Assembly (NCBI GenBank): GCA_017430535.1
Contig: JAFRMR010000009.1
Coordinates: forward strand, 1-64,000
Length of the DNA: 64,000 bases
Reading direction: 5' to 3'
Source: Clostridia bacterium
GTDB taxonomy: Bacteria; Bacillota; Clostridia; Oscillospirales; Acutalibacteraceae
The position numbers were made by a program, and so were the translations under genes. Below the pieces are notes generated by a model. That model saw only the letters and a program-made list of their open reading frames with translations. It had not been told where the DNA came from and did not search any database. Positions 32,920 to 42,920 of this stretch are shown here, piece by piece. How positions within the stretch are numbered: the stretch's first letter is position 1; each line of letters begins with the position of its first letter.

Positions 32920-34404
32920 ATGATGAAAAAACTTATCTCTTTTCTTCTTGCTTTAACCATTATCGCAGGCACTGCTCTGCCCTGCTTTGCGGCTGGCGCT
33001 GAGCCGGCGGCAGGCGCAAAAACCGCAGAAACGGCAGGCATACCCTTTGTGCTTATAAGGGGTATGAATTTTGACGGCCTGACCTATAAAAAAGGTACCC
33101 CCGAGGAGCAGAACACCTTTGCCGGCGTGGATGCCGGGGAGCTTATAGGCGTTATATTCAAAGCCATCGGATCCGGCCTTATACACTTCAGCTGGGAGGC
33201 CTTCGGCGAAGTTGTGTGCGACTACTGCAACAAGATAATGGGGCATATGGCCTGTGATGAAAACGGCAACTCAAAATACGATGTTACCACCGATAATTAC
33301 GAAAAAGCCGTTGCCAACTACCCCGAGCTTCTGGATACCAGCTCCGCCGATGAAATGGGAATACTCAAAAGAGCCATTGAGATTTACGGAGCCGAAAATG
33401 TTTACTACTACAACTATGACTGGCGGCTTGACCCCCTTATGCACGCAGATAAAATCAACACCCTTGTGAATACTGCCCTTGCGGATTCCGGCAAAGATAA
33501 GGTGAACCTTGTGTGCTGCAGTATGGGCGGCATAGAGACCGTAAGCTACCTTTACAAATACGGCCACGATAAGATTAACCGCCTTGTGTTCCTGAGCTCC
33601 ACGGTCTCCGGCACCCATGTTACCACGGACCTGCTCTCAGGCCATGTTACCGTAACCGCAAAATGGCTTTGGATATATCTTAAACAGCTTATAGGCAAGG
33701 ATAACAAGGCCCTGGGCCTTCTTGTGGACGGCCTTTACAAAATCAAGCTGATTGACGGGCTGTGCAACTTTGTGAATAACAAGTTCGTGCCCAATCTTAT
33801 AGATACGGTTTACGATTCCTTCCTCAGGGATACCTTCGGCACAATGCCCTCTGTATGGGCTCTTGTGCTGCCCGAGGGATATAATGAGTGCATTAAATAT
33901 ATGTTCTCCGGCAAAGAGGATAAATATGCCGGGCTCATAGCCAAAACAAAGGAATACCAGAAGGTTGCCGCAAAGCGGGAAAGCCTCCTGAAAGCCGCCG
34001 CAGAGGACGGAGTTTCTCTCTGCTTCATAGCGGGCTACAATTCATCCTGCATCCCGGTTTACACCGGCGGCGGCTGCAACGGCGATGCAATACTTGAGGC
34101 GGACCGTATGCTCTGCGTTGCAAAGGTTGCGGATGTGGGCTCCGATTTAGGCAAAGATTATAAAGCCGCAAATCCCGAACTCCTTTCCCCCGACAGGGTT
34201 GTTGACCTTTCCGGGGTTCTGTTCCCGGATACCACCTGGGCTGTAAACGGCGCAAGGCATGTGGGCTGTGATTACGGCTCACAGATGTCCGATTTCCTGT
34301 TTACCGTGGTAAACCATAAGGGGGATGTTACGGTAAAAACCTTTAAGCAGTACCCGAGATTTATGATTTCCGATACCGGCACGGATATTCGCCTGCCCGG
34401 ATAA
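32920..34404 (+). CDS. Secreted lipase/acyltransferase-like alpha/beta hydrolase
   Basis: 494 aa with a signal peptide ending at CFA-AG. The fold resembles the PGAP1/lecithin-cholesterol acyltransferase group: IPFVLIRGMNFDGL, YYYNYDWRLDP, nucleophile elbow VNLVCCSMGGIETV near residue 205, and a C-terminal NGARHVGCDYG that probably gives the catalytic histidine. The nucleophile motif is CxSMG rather than GxSMG. It probably acts outside the cell on lipids or esters. It is followed 40 bp later by a two-component system. Confidence 0.8.
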   Translation: MMKKLISFLLALTIIAGTALPCFAAGAEPAAGAKTAETAGIPFVLIRGMNFDGLTYKKGTPEEQNTFAGVDAGELIGVIFKAIGSGLIHFSWEAFGEVVCDYCNKIMGHMACDENGNSKYDVTTDNYEKAVANYPELLDTSSADEMGILKRAIEIYGAENVYYYNYDWRLDPLMHADKINTLVNTALADSGKDKVNLVCCSMGGIETVSYLYKYGHDKINRLVFLSSTVSGTHVTTDLLSGHVTVTAKWLWIYLKQLIGKDNKALGLLVDGLYKIKLIDGLCNFVNNKFVPNLIDTVYDSFLRDTFGTMPSVWALVLPEGYNECIKYMFSGKEDKYAGLIAKTKEYQKVAAKRESLLKAAAEDGVSLCFIAGYNSSCIPVYTGGGCNGDAILEADRMLCVAKVADVGSDLGKDYKAANPELLSPDRVVDLSGVLFPDTTWAVNGARHVGCDYGSQMSDFLFTVVNHKGDVTVKTFKQYPRFMISDTGTDIRLPG

Positions 34405-34444
34405 TTATTATTCACACAGATTAAAACAAACAGGCGGTGATAAT

Positions 34445-35134
34445 ATGAGCAAAATACTTGTGGCCGATGATGAAGCTCTTATCAGACGGCTTGTATGCGA
34501 CTTTCTCAAAAACTCCGGCTATGAGACCGTAGAGGCCGCCGACGGCAAGGAGGCCGTTGAGAAATTCGGCTTTGAAAAAGATATAAGCCTGGTTGTGTGC
34601 GATATTATGATGCCTGAAATGGACGGCTGGGAGGTCTGCAAAAAAATCCGCGAAACAAGCTCCGTGCCCATTATCGTGCTCACCGCCAGAACCCAGGAAT
34701 TTGATGAGCTGGTTTCATTTGAATCCGGCGCGGATGATTTTGTCACAAAGCCCTTCAGCCCCACCGTGCTTGTGAAAAGAATAGAGGCCCTGCTCAAGAG
34801 AGCGCAGGCCAAGGCCGCCGCTCCCTCCTCGGATGTGATAACCATAGACGGGCTTGAGGTTAATATACCCGCCCACTCCGTAACCCTTAACGGCAGGGAG
34901 ATTGAGCTGACCATAAAGGAATACAGTATACTTGTTAAGCTGATTAAAAACCCGGGCAGAATCTACTCCCGGGATAATCTGCTGGATGATATATGGGGCA
35001 TAGATTTCACAGGGGACGCCAGAACCGTGGACTCCCATGTGGCAAGGCTGAGAACAAAGCTGGTAACCTGGGGTGAAAAGCACCTTAAAACAGTTTACGG
35101 CGCAGGGTATAAAATTGAGGTGAACGGCGCGTGA
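34445..35134 (+). CDS. OmpR/PhoB-family response regulator
   Basis: 229 aa. Receiver domain with acidic DDE pocket, phosphoacceptor in VVCDIMMPEMDG, conserved Thr (VLTAR) and Lys (VTKPFSP). The C-terminal winged helix (about 130-229) ends DARTVDSHVARLRTKL...TVYGAGYKIE. It overlaps the sensor-kinase gene by 4 bp. Confidence 0.95.
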   Translation: MSKILVADDEALIRRLVCDFLKNSGYETVEAADGKEAVEKFGFEKDISLVVCDIMMPEMDGWEVCKKIRETSSVPIIVLTARTQEFDELVSFESGADDFVTKPFSPTVLVKRIEALLKRAQAKAAAPSSDVITIDGLEVNIPAHSVTLNGREIELTIKEYSILVKLIKNPGRIYSRDNLLDDIWGIDFTGDARTVDSHVARLRTKLVTWGEKHLKTVYGAGYKIEVNGA

Positions 35135-36669
35135 AATCACTCTATAACCTGTTTGCCGGCAAAATAAGGGGCAAAATATTCGCCGCCATACTCATTGTGC
35201 TTATGTGCTCAGTGCTCACCGTGGGTATTTTTTCCCATTCAATACTGATGCGGGCTTTCACGGGCCACACCTACCGCGAGCTTTACTCGGTGGCGGATAC
35301 GGTGAACACCCTTATCCCGGATTCCGGCTCATACTATGTTGATTTATACGCTCTGGCGGAAAACCGCAATGTTAATTTTGAAATTGTTGACCCCTCCGGT
35401 TTCCTTTCATACACCACAAGGGGCTCCGGCTCCGCCCTGAGCAGCGATCATTTTTCCGCCCCCGGCTCTTCATCACCGGAATACAGCGAGATGATTGCAT
35501 CCGTAAACAGCTACAAAAGCTATGACTACGATAATTTCGAGGTCAAAAAAAGGCTGGCCACCAATGCGGATTATTTCATATATACCTGTTCCCTCTCCAC
35601 CGGAGACACCCTTCACGTATATTCCCCGGTGGCTGATGTTGAATCCGTTGTGGATATAGCAAACGGGGTTTATTCAATATTCAGCATAAGCATACTTGTA
35701 ATTGTAGGCATAATATTCCTTATTGTTTCCTCCCGCTTCACACGACCCGTTGAGGAGATTAACGATGTTACAAAGGATATGGCAGCCCTGGATTTTTCAC
35801 GCAAATGTGAGGACTACGGCAAAGATGAAATAGGGGAACTTGGCAGAAGCATCAACACCCTTTCCGATACCCTTGACGCCACCCTTGAAGACTTAAAGCA
35901 AAAGAACGAACAGCTTGAAAAGGATATTGAGCTGCGCCTTGCTCTTGATAATGCCCGTAAATCCTTTATAAGCAATGTTTCACACGAGCTGAAAACGCCC
36001 CTTGCCATTATCTCCGGCTATGCGGAGGGCCTTTGCGCCGGCATAGGCAGCAGCCCCGAAACCATAAAGGAATACTGCGGCATAATCAACGATGAAAGCA
36101 AGCGGATGAATGAGCTGGTGCTGGAGCTGCTTGAGCTGACCCGGCTTGAGAGCAAGTCCTACTCCTTCTCTCCGGATTACTGCGACCTTGGAGAAATCAT
36201 CAAATCCCAGGCGGAGCATTTCTCTCTGCAGTCAGAGCAGAACGGCATCACCATAGAGAACCGGGTGCCCCTTTCCCTTGAGTGCTTCGCTCAGGAGGAC
36301 AGGATAGAAATAGTTATAAAGAATTACCTTTCCAACGCCATTTCCCACTGCGACGGCGAAAAGAAGATAATCATAGATTATGAAGATAAACCTGAAACGG
36401 TTGCAATCACCGTTTACAACACCGGGGAGCATATTGCCCCGGAGGATATGCCCGAAATCTGGGACAGCTTCTACAGAGCGGACAAATCCCACGAGAGGAG
36501 CGAGAACCGCTACGGTCTCGGCCTTTCAATAGTCAAAAGCATTATGACAAATCACCGTTGCGCCTACACGGCGGAAAACACCGCCGGCGGCGTCAAATTC
36601 AGTTTTGAGGTAGCAAAAACTCCCGAATACTATGAGAAAAAAGAAAACGAGAAACAGAATAACGGCTAA
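35131..36669 (+). CDS. Sensor histidine kinase
   Basis: 512 aa. Membrane helix near 12-35, an extracellular sensing domain of about 150 residues, second helix near 185-205 (SISILVIVGIIFLIVSS), HAMP domain, then HisKA with the phosphoryl histidine in FISNVSHELKTPLAIISGY, and HATPase with N-box NYLSNAISHC and G-box RYGLGLSIV. It is the partner of the overlapping response regulator. Its last 38 bp overlap the DUF5696 lipoprotein gene, a tight coupling that suggests the lipoprotein belongs to the same system. Confidence 0.95.
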   Translation: MKSLYNLFAGKIRGKIFAAILIVLMCSVLTVGIFSHSILMRAFTGHTYRELYSVADTVNTLIPDSGSYYVDLYALAENRNVNFEIVDPSGFLSYTTRGSGSALSSDHFSAPGSSSPEYSEMIASVNSYKSYDYDNFEVKKRLATNADYFIYTCSLSTGDTLHVYSPVADVESVVDIANGVYSIFSISILVIVGIIFLIVSSRFTRPVEEINDVTKDMAALDFSRKCEDYGKDEIGELGRSINTLSDTLDATLEDLKQKNEQLEKDIELRLALDNARKSFISNVSHELKTPLAIISGYAEGLCAGIGSSPETIKEYCGIINDESKRMNELVLELLELTRLESKSYSFSPDYCDLGEIIKSQAEHFSLQSEQNGITIENRVPLSLECFAQEDRIEIVIKNYLSNAISHCDGEKKIIIDYEDKPETVAITVYNTGEHIAPEDMPEIWDSFYRADKSHERSENRYGLGLSIVKSIMTNHRCAYTAENTAGGVKFSFEVAKTPEYYEKKENEKQNNG

Positions 36670-38881
36670 GGCATGCGCCTTTTCGGCGGCAATGTGCCTT
36701 TTGCTTACCTCCTGCTCAAGCAAAACGGAGGTGGGCGTTACTGTTACGCCCTCCGTGCAGAGCCGTAATGTAATAAGCACAGGCGGCGACGAGCGGGATT
36801 ACAGGAATCATTATGCCGAAAGCCACGATTCCTATGCCGAAACCGTTGCCTCCTCCGGCCTGCTGGAGCTGAGGCTTGATAAAGATACAAACTCCTTTGC
36901 GGTTTACGATAACTCCGCCGGCATACTCTGGAGCAGCCTGCCCATTATTGAGGATACCGACGGCGCGGTTAATGAAAACTGCGATGCCGGCCTTGTAACC
37001 CTGAGAGTGGCGGGCGGCACGGATATATATGTGCTCAACAGCCAGGATAATTCCTTTGCCTACGGCAAATCCGCAGTAAAGACCAACAATACCGGCATAC
37101 TCTTTACCTACGATATGTTCCCCAACAAAACAACGGCTGAAAAGAAGACCTACGCCGCCGGAGATATCGGCTTCAGGGTTTACCTTGATGTTTCCATTTC
37201 GGACGGTAATGTTTCCGTAACCTGCACATATAAGAACCTTACGGGCAACAAGAAAGCCTGCATTGAGGAAATTGAGCTGCTCAATTACTTCGGCGCCTAT
37301 AACGATATGGGCGAAGGCAACTTCCTGTTTGTGCCGGACGGCTGCGGCGCAGTGATAAAAACCTCCGCCTTTGACGAATCCTTTGAGCCCCTGTCCTTCC
37401 CGGTTTACGGCGAGGATCCCTCAAGGCCCGGAGAAGACGGCGCCCAGGCCCTTATACCCGTATTCGGCATAAAGAGGGGCAACAGCGCCTTTGCGGCCAT
37501 AATAGAAAAAGGCGATGCCGTTTCCTCGGTCAAAGCGGAAAAAGCGATAAACCTTACGGGCTACAACAGGGCTTATTCCGTTTACAGCATCACCCCTGCA
37601 TCATATACCGACAGCACTTTGTACCTTTCCAAAACCTCCACTGCCGAAGAGGTCAGGGTCTGTTACAGATTCCTCTCAGGCAAAAACGCCACCTACGCCG
37701 GTATGGCCTCCGCCGTAAGGGAGCAGCTTATCAGGAACTCCGTGCTCTCCGCCGAAACTGCGGAAACCTCGGACTATCTGCCCTTCTACATCACCCTTAC
37801 CGGCCTTACCAAAAAGAAGCTTATAAACTTCACCTACCCCAGCGTACTTACGGATTTTGACCAGGCAAAGGACCTTATTACCAGAGCCAAAAACAAGGGC
37901 ATAAACAACATAACCGTGGTTTATGATTCCGTATTTTCCGGCGGACCGGACCAGAAGAATATTTCATCCTGCCGCGTTCCCGGGATTCTGGGCGGCAGAA
38001 AAGGGCTTAACTCCCTTTATGAATTCATGATTTCCCAGAATATGAGCCTTTACCTCAATATGGATATTCTCTCCGCCTCAAAAGGATTCAAAGACGGCGG
38101 CAGTGAAAATATATACGGCAGCGAAACGGATTATCTGCCCGGGGATGATATACTTGAACAGAGCGGCCTTGAATGCGCCCCCCGCACACTCAGGAAGATA
38201 AAAGACCTTAAAAAGGTTGTGGCGGGTATACTTGCAGGTATGCGCTCTTATGATTTCACCGGCTACTGCCTCAATGATGCAGGCAGCGTGCTTTATTCCG
38301 ATTTCTCTCAGGGCGGCGTGCTGCGTCAGGATGCCTCCGGCATTATCGCCTCCACCATATCTCCCCTTTCCACAAGCAGAAAAGTTATGGTGAACCGGGG
38401 CAACTTCTATATGCTGAAAAACCTTAACGGCGTTATGAACCTGCCCCTTACAACTTCTCAGGCAAAGAGCGGCAGCTATATCCCCGTGCCCTTTGTGCAG
38501 ATTGTGCTGCACGGCATTGCAAACTACACGGGTGAAGCGGTCAACACCCTTTCCGATACGGAAACAATGCTAAAATACATTGAATACGGCGCCTGCCCCC
38601 ATTATCAGTGGAATTACACCCCCGTTTCGGGCAACGGCGAAAACGATATATTCTACTATGAAAACACCGTAAACTCCGCCGCGGAGTTTTACGGCAAGAT
38701 AGACCCGGTGCTGGGCGACCTTCAGGATGCCAGAATCACCAACCACTATGAGGTGGAGGACGGCGTTTTCTGCACCGAGTATGACACCGGCACCCTGATT
38801 TATGTAAACTATACAAGCAGCGCTTATACCGTGCTCAACGGCGTTGATGTTGAGCCGGGCAGCTTCCTGCGTGTAAATTAA
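36632..38881 (+). CDS. DUF5696 lipoprotein, glycosidase-like
   Basis: 749 aa. The lipoprotein signal ends at LLLTSC (Cys27). An N-terminal beta-rich domain (LLELRLDKDTNSFAVYDNSAGILWSSLP) leads to a TIM-barrel-like region (FTYPSVLTDFDQAKDLITRAKNKGI, TGYCLNDAGSVLYSDFSQGG) as in DUF5696 proteins. It is surface-anchored; a role in carbohydrate binding or cleavage is inferred. It starts inside the kinase gene and is followed 10 bp later by the MIF-like gene. Confidence 0.8.
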   Translation: MRKKKTRNRITAKACAFSAAMCLLLTSCSSKTEVGVTVTPSVQSRNVISTGGDERDYRNHYAESHDSYAETVASSGLLELRLDKDTNSFAVYDNSAGILWSSLPIIEDTDGAVNENCDAGLVTLRVAGGTDIYVLNSQDNSFAYGKSAVKTNNTGILFTYDMFPNKTTAEKKTYAAGDIGFRVYLDVSISDGNVSVTCTYKNLTGNKKACIEEIELLNYFGAYNDMGEGNFLFVPDGCGAVIKTSAFDESFEPLSFPVYGEDPSRPGEDGAQALIPVFGIKRGNSAFAAIIEKGDAVSSVKAEKAINLTGYNRAYSVYSITPASYTDSTLYLSKTSTAEEVRVCYRFLSGKNATYAGMASAVREQLIRNSVLSAETAETSDYLPFYITLTGLTKKKLINFTYPSVLTDFDQAKDLITRAKNKGINNITVVYDSVFSGGPDQKNISSCRVPGILGGRKGLNSLYEFMISQNMSLYLNMDILSASKGFKDGGSENIYGSETDYLPGDDILEQSGLECAPRTLRKIKDLKKVVAGILAGMRSYDFTGYCLNDAGSVLYSDFSQGGVLRQDASGIIASTISPLSTSRKVMVNRGNFYMLKNLNGVMNLPLTTSQAKSGSYIPVPFVQIVLHGIANYTGEAVNTLSDTETMLKYIEYGACPHYQWNYTPVSGNGENDIFYYENTVNSAAEFYGKIDPVLGDLQDARITNHYEVEDGVFCTEYDTGTLIYVNYTSSAYTVLNGVDVEPGSFLRVN

Positions 38882-38891
38882 GGAGAAAACT

Positions 38892-39236
38892 ATGCCGTAC
38901 ATCAAAACCACCACAAACCTTCCCGTAAGCGATACCACAAGGGAAAACCTGACAAGAAAGCTGGGCAGTGCCATTGCCCTTATTCCCGGCAAAACCGAAG
39001 CCTGGCTTATGCTCTCTTTCGTTGATAATGTACCTATGAGCTTCAAAGGCGATTCTTCGGAAAACTATGCCATGGCAGAGGTCAGCCTTTACGGCGAAGC
39101 TTCCGCGGCCGCCTATAACCGCCTTACCGCCGCAATATGCGAAATATACGGCGAGGAGCTTGGTATACCCGCAGGCAATATCTATGTGAAATATGAAGAA
39201 ACAGACCACTGGGGCTGGAACGGCTCCAATTTCTGA
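38892..39236 (+). CDS. MIF/tautomerase-superfamily protein
   Basis: 114 aa, the full family length. It begins MPYIKTTTNLPV, so the catalytic Pro2 would be exposed after Met removal. The MIF-like core has EAWLMLSFVDNVPMSFKGD and the end has NIYVKYEETDHWGWNGSNF. It is probably a phenylpyruvate/keto-enol tautomerase. An AAGGAG site precedes the ATG. Confidence 0.9.
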   Translation: MPYIKTTTNLPVSDTTRENLTRKLGSAIALIPGKTEAWLMLSFVDNVPMSFKGDSSENYAMAEVSLYGEASAAAYNRLTAAICEIYGEELGIPAGNIYVKYEETDHWGWNGSNF

Positions 39237-39237
39237 T

Positions 39238-39585
39238 ATGAAAAAGCCGGGTAAACAGGAATTGCTCATTGCCGCGGCAACTCTTGCCGTTGCCGCAACC
39301 CTCTGTGTTTTCAAGGTGATTGACAGCCCCCGCTACAGCAGCCGGGAGAGTGTATCGGTTACCCTTACCCACAGAGAAGCAACGGCTCAGAGCGGCAAAG
39401 TGAATATCAACACCGCAGGGGTTGAAGAGCTCTCTGCATTAAGCGGAATAGGTGAAGCCAAAGCCCGGGCCATTGTAGAGTACCGGGAGGAGAACGGATA
39501 TTTCAGATCCGCCTATGAGCTTGAAAATGTGGAAGGCATAGGCCCCGCCCTGATTGACGCAAATATAGACAGAATAACCCTTTAG
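39238..39585 (+). CDS. ComEA-like helix-hairpin-helix protein
   Basis: 115 aa from the ATG two bases after the previous stop. A single N-terminal membrane helix ([18 protein letters not shown]) is followed by a double HhH domain ([34 protein letters not shown]...[12 protein letters not shown]). ComEA binds DNA at the surface during transformation. The SLBB domain of full ComEA is absent. No other com genes are near. Confidence 0.88.
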   Translation: MKKPGKQELLIAAATLAVAATLCVFKVIDSPRYSSRESVSVTLTHREATAQSGKVNINTAGVEELSALSGIGEAKARAIVEYREENGYFRSAYELENVEGIGPALIDANIDRITL

Positions 39586-39596
39586 GAGATGACATA

Positions 39597-40991
39597 ATGA
39601 AAAGAACCGAAATAACCGAAATTTACAAAAATCCCGATGCTTTTGCGGACAGTAAAATATCCGTATGCGGCTGGGTAAAAACCATCAGGGATTCCAAGGC
39701 AATAGGCTTTGCCGAAATAAACGACGGTAGCTGCTTCAAGGGAATACAGGTGGTTTTTGAAAGCGACAAGCTTGCAAACTACAAGGATATTGTTAAGGTG
39801 AATGTGGGGGCGGCTCTCAAGGTTACGGGCACCCTGCTGCTTACCCCCGGGGCAAGCCAGCCTTTTGAAATAAATGCGGATGAAATCACGGTGGAGGCAA
39901 ACTCCACCCCGGATTATCCCCTGCAGAAGAAGGGCCACAGCCGTGAGTTCCTGAGAACCATAGCCCACTTAAGGCCCAGAACCAATCTTTTCAATGCGGT
40001 GTTCAGGGTACGCTCCACTGCCGCTTTCGCAATTCACAAGTATTTTATTGATCAGGGCTTTGTTTACGCCCACACTCCCCTTATCTCCTGCTCGGACTGC
40101 GAGGGAGCCGGGGAAATGTTCCGGGTAACAACCCTTGATATGGAAAATGTACCTAAAACCGAGGACGGCCGGGTTGACTGGGGCGAGGATTTCTTCAAAA
40201 AACCCGCCTACCTTACGGTTTCCGGTCAGCTGCAGGCAGAGACCATGGCTCTGGCTTTCGGCAAGGTTTACACCTTTGGCCCCACCTTCAGGGCAGAAAA
40301 ATCCTACACCGCCCGCCACGCCGCGGAATTCTGGATGGTTGAGCCGGAAATTGCCTTTGCGGACCTTGCAGAGGATATGGACTACGCCGAGGGTATGATT
40401 AAATTCGTTATAAACTATGTGCTTGAAAACTGCGCTCAGGACCTTGAGTTCCTTAACAAATTCGTTGATAAGGGCCTGATTGAGCGGCTTAAAGCCGTTG
40501 CCGGCGCGGATTTCGGCAGGGTTACATACACCGAGGCCGTAAAGATGCTGGAAGAGCATAATGATGAGTTTGAGTTCAAGGTATCCTGGGGCTGCGACCT
40601 GCAGACCGAGCACGAAAGATATCTTACGGAAAAGATATTCAAACGCCCTGTTTTCGTAACCGATTATCCCAAAGAGATAAAGGCCTTCTATATGCGCCTT
40701 AATGATGACGGCAAAACCGTTGCCGCCGCAGACTGCCTTGTTATGGGCATAGGCGAAATCATAGGCGGCAGCCAGAGGGAAGAGCGCCTTGACCTGCTTG
40801 AAAAGAGGATTGAGGAGCTTGGCCTGAACAAGGAGGATTATGACTGGTACCTTGACCTTCGCAGGTACGGCGGCGTTAAGCACAGCGGCTTCGGCCTGGG
40901 CTTTGAACGCCTTGTTATGTACCTTACGGGTATAGACAACATAAGGGATTCAATCCCCTACCCCAGAACCACCGGCCAGGCTGATTTCTGA
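39597..40991 (+). CDS. asnS: Asparagine--tRNA ligase
   Basis: 464 aa class II synthetase. The N-terminal OB-fold anticodon-binding domain begins [14 protein letters not shown]. The catalytic core has motif 2 [23 protein letters not shown] and motif 3 [27 protein letters not shown]. No T-box leader is present in the 11-bp gap, so it is transcribed with the upstream genes. Confidence 0.97.
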   Translation: MKRTEITEIYKNPDAFADSKISVCGWVKTIRDSKAIGFAEINDGSCFKGIQVVFESDKLANYKDIVKVNVGAALKVTGTLLLTPGASQPFEINADEITVEANSTPDYPLQKKGHSREFLRTIAHLRPRTNLFNAVFRVRSTAAFAIHKYFIDQGFVYAHTPLISCSDCEGAGEMFRVTTLDMENVPKTEDGRVDWGEDFFKKPAYLTVSGQLQAETMALAFGKVYTFGPTFRAEKSYTARHAAEFWMVEPEIAFADLAEDMDYAEGMIKFVINYVLENCAQDLEFLNKFVDKGLIERLKAVAGADFGRVTYTEAVKMLEEHNDEFEFKVSWGCDLQTEHERYLTEKIFKRPVFVTDYPKEIKAFYMRLNDDGKTVAAADCLVMGIGEIIGGSQREERLDLLEKRIEELGLNKEDYDWYLDLRRYGGVKHSGFGLGFERLVMYLTGIDNIRDSIPYPRTTGQADF

Positions 40992-41018
40992 TAACGATAA
41001 TCCGAAAGGAGCAGTATT

Positions 41019-41444
41019 ATGCTTAAAAACATTTCCCCAATAATATCCCCGGAGCTTCTCAAAATACTTATGGAAATGGGCCACGGCGATGAAATAGTAA
41101 TAGGCGACGGTAATTTCCCCGCCGCTTCCGTTGCACAGCGCCTTGTGCGCCTTGACGGCCACGGTGTAAATGAGATTGTGGATGCAATCCTGCGCCTTAT
41201 GCCACTTGATACCTATGTCGAGGCCCCCGTTGCCCTTATGGATAACGGCGACCCCGCAAACACTCCCCCCATCTGGGATGATTACAGAAAAACCGTAAAC
41301 GCCATTGAGGGCGAAAAGAAGTTTGAGCTTGTTGAGCGCTTTGCCTTCTATGAAAGAGCAAAAAAGGCCTACTGCGTTGTTGCAACAGGCGAAACCGCAA
41401 TTTATGCCAACATAATCCTCAAGAAAGGCGTTGTGATTCAATGA
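41019..41444 (+). CDS. fucU: L-fucose mutarotase
   Basis: 141 aa RbsD/FucU family: N-terminal MLKNISPIISPELLKILMEMGHGDEIVIGDGNFPA with the catalytic His in GHGD, and AYCVVATGETAIYANIILKKGVV at the end. It interconverts alpha- and beta-fucose. It overlaps the kinase gene by 4 bp. Confidence 0.92.
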   Translation: MLKNISPIISPELLKILMEMGHGDEIVIGDGNFPAASVAQRLVRLDGHGVNEIVDAILRLMPLDTYVEAPVALMDNGDPANTPPIWDDYRKTVNAIEGEKKFELVERFAFYERAKKAYCVVATGETAIYANIILKKGVVIQ

Positions 41445-42904
41445 GCAAAAGAATACTTGCCATAGATTTCGGCGCCTCCAGCGGCAGAGCAATTGTAGGC
41501 ACCTTTGACGGCGAAAAAATCAAAATGGAAGAGGTGCACCGCTTTTCAAACGACCCGGTTCAGATAGGCGGCACCGTTTACTGGGATGTGCTCCGGCTTT
41601 TCTATGAGATAAAGCAGGGCATTATGAAAGCCGCGGAAGGCGGCAGAATAGACTCCGTGGGCATAGACACCTGGGGGGTTGATTTCGGTCTGATTGATAA
41701 AAACGGCGATTTGCTTGAAAACCCCGTTCACTACCGCGATGCCCGCACCGCAGGCCTTGTAAAAGAATGCGGCGGCATTATACCGGATGAGGAGTTTTAC
41801 GGCAGAACAGGCATACAGTTCCTTGACCTTAACACCGTTTATCAGCTCTATTCCCTCAAGAAGGAAAGACCATATATCCTTGAAAGAACGGATAAGCTCC
41901 TGTTTATGCCGGACCTTTTCGGCTACTTCCTTACGGGGAAAATGACCACGGAATATTCAATTGCCACCACCTCACAGATGGTGGATATAAAAACAAAAAC
42001 CTGGGCAAACGATCTGCTTGAAAAGCTGGGTATTCCATCTTCAATTATGTGCGATATAAAGCCCTCCGGCTCGGTGCTGGGCAAAATACGCAAAGAAATC
42101 TGCGAGGAGTGCGGCATAGAGCCCGTTGATGTAATCAGCGTATGCGGCCACGATACCCAGAGCGCCATTACCGCCGTGCCGAGCAGCGAAAAGGATTTTG
42201 CTTTCCTTTCCAGCGGCACCTGGTCCCTTTTCGGCACGGAGCTTGACACCCCGGTTGTAACAGACGAATCCCGTGCCCTTAATATAACCAACGAGGGCGG
42301 CTACGGCAGCAAAGTGGGCTTCCTTAAAAATATCACCGGCCTCTGGCTTATTCAGGAGAGCAGACGGCACTGGAACAGGCACGGCAACAATTATTCCTAT
42401 GCCGACCTTGAGGCCCTTGCCCGCAAGGCGGAGCCCTTCAAGTGCTTCATAAACCCGGATGCTCCCGAATTCCTGCCCCACGGCAATATCCCGGGCAGGA
42501 TCAGAGAATTCTGCCAAAGGACGGGGCAGCCCGTTCCCGAAAGCCCCGGCGAAGTGATGAGATGCATCTATGAAAGCCTCGCCTTCAAATACAGGCAGAC
42601 CCTTGAATCAGTTGAAAAATGCACCGGTAAAACTTACCCGGTTATCCATATTATCGGCGGCGGCACCAAGGATACCTTCCTGAGCGGCCTTACCGCCTGC
42701 TCCACGGGCAGAAAAGTGATTTCAGGCCCCGTTGAAGCAACCGTTTTCGGCAACCTTGCCGTTCAGCTTCTCTCCTGCGGAGATATAAAATCCATTGAGG
42801 AAGCAAGGCAGGTTATTGCCCTCAGCGAGGGCGTAAAACAGTTTATGCCCGAAAACACGGATGAGTGGAATAAAAATTATGATAAATTTCTCAAAATAAT
42901 GTGA
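41441..42904 (+). CDS. FGGY-family kinase (rhamnulokinase-like; probable L-fuculokinase role)
   Basis: 487 aa. FGGY motifs include [19 protein letters not shown] at the N-terminus, [28 protein letters not shown] and [17 protein letters not shown]. By sequence it resembles RhaB rhamnulokinase more than E. coli FucK. Its place between fucU and fucI indicates L-fuculose as the likely substrate. It lies 16 bp before fucI. Confidence 0.88.
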   Translation: MSKRILAIDFGASSGRAIVGTFDGEKIKMEEVHRFSNDPVQIGGTVYWDVLRLFYEIKQGIMKAAEGGRIDSVGIDTWGVDFGLIDKNGDLLENPVHYRDARTAGLVKECGGIIPDEEFYGRTGIQFLDLNTVYQLYSLKKERPYILERTDKLLFMPDLFGYFLTGKMTTEYSIATTSQMVDIKTKTWANDLLEKLGIPSSIMCDIKPSGSVLGKIRKEICEECGIEPVDVISVCGHDTQSAITAVPSSEKDFAFLSSGTWSLFGTELDTPVVTDESRALNITNEGGYGSKVGFLKNITGLWLIQESRRHWNRHGNNYSYADLEALARKAEPFKCFINPDAPEFLPHGNIPGRIREFCQRTGQPVPESPGEVMRCIYESLAFKYRQTLESVEKCTGKTYPVIHIIGGGTKDTFLSGLTACSTGRKVISGPVEATVFGNLAVQLLSCGDIKSIEEARQVIALSEGVKQFMPENTDEWNKNYDKFLKIM

Positions 42905-42920
42905 AAGGAAGAAATGTAAA

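Noticed and set aside
39969..40883. 304-codon minus-strand frame inside asnS
   Set aside because: Antisense shadow of asnS with no start signal and no recognisable family.
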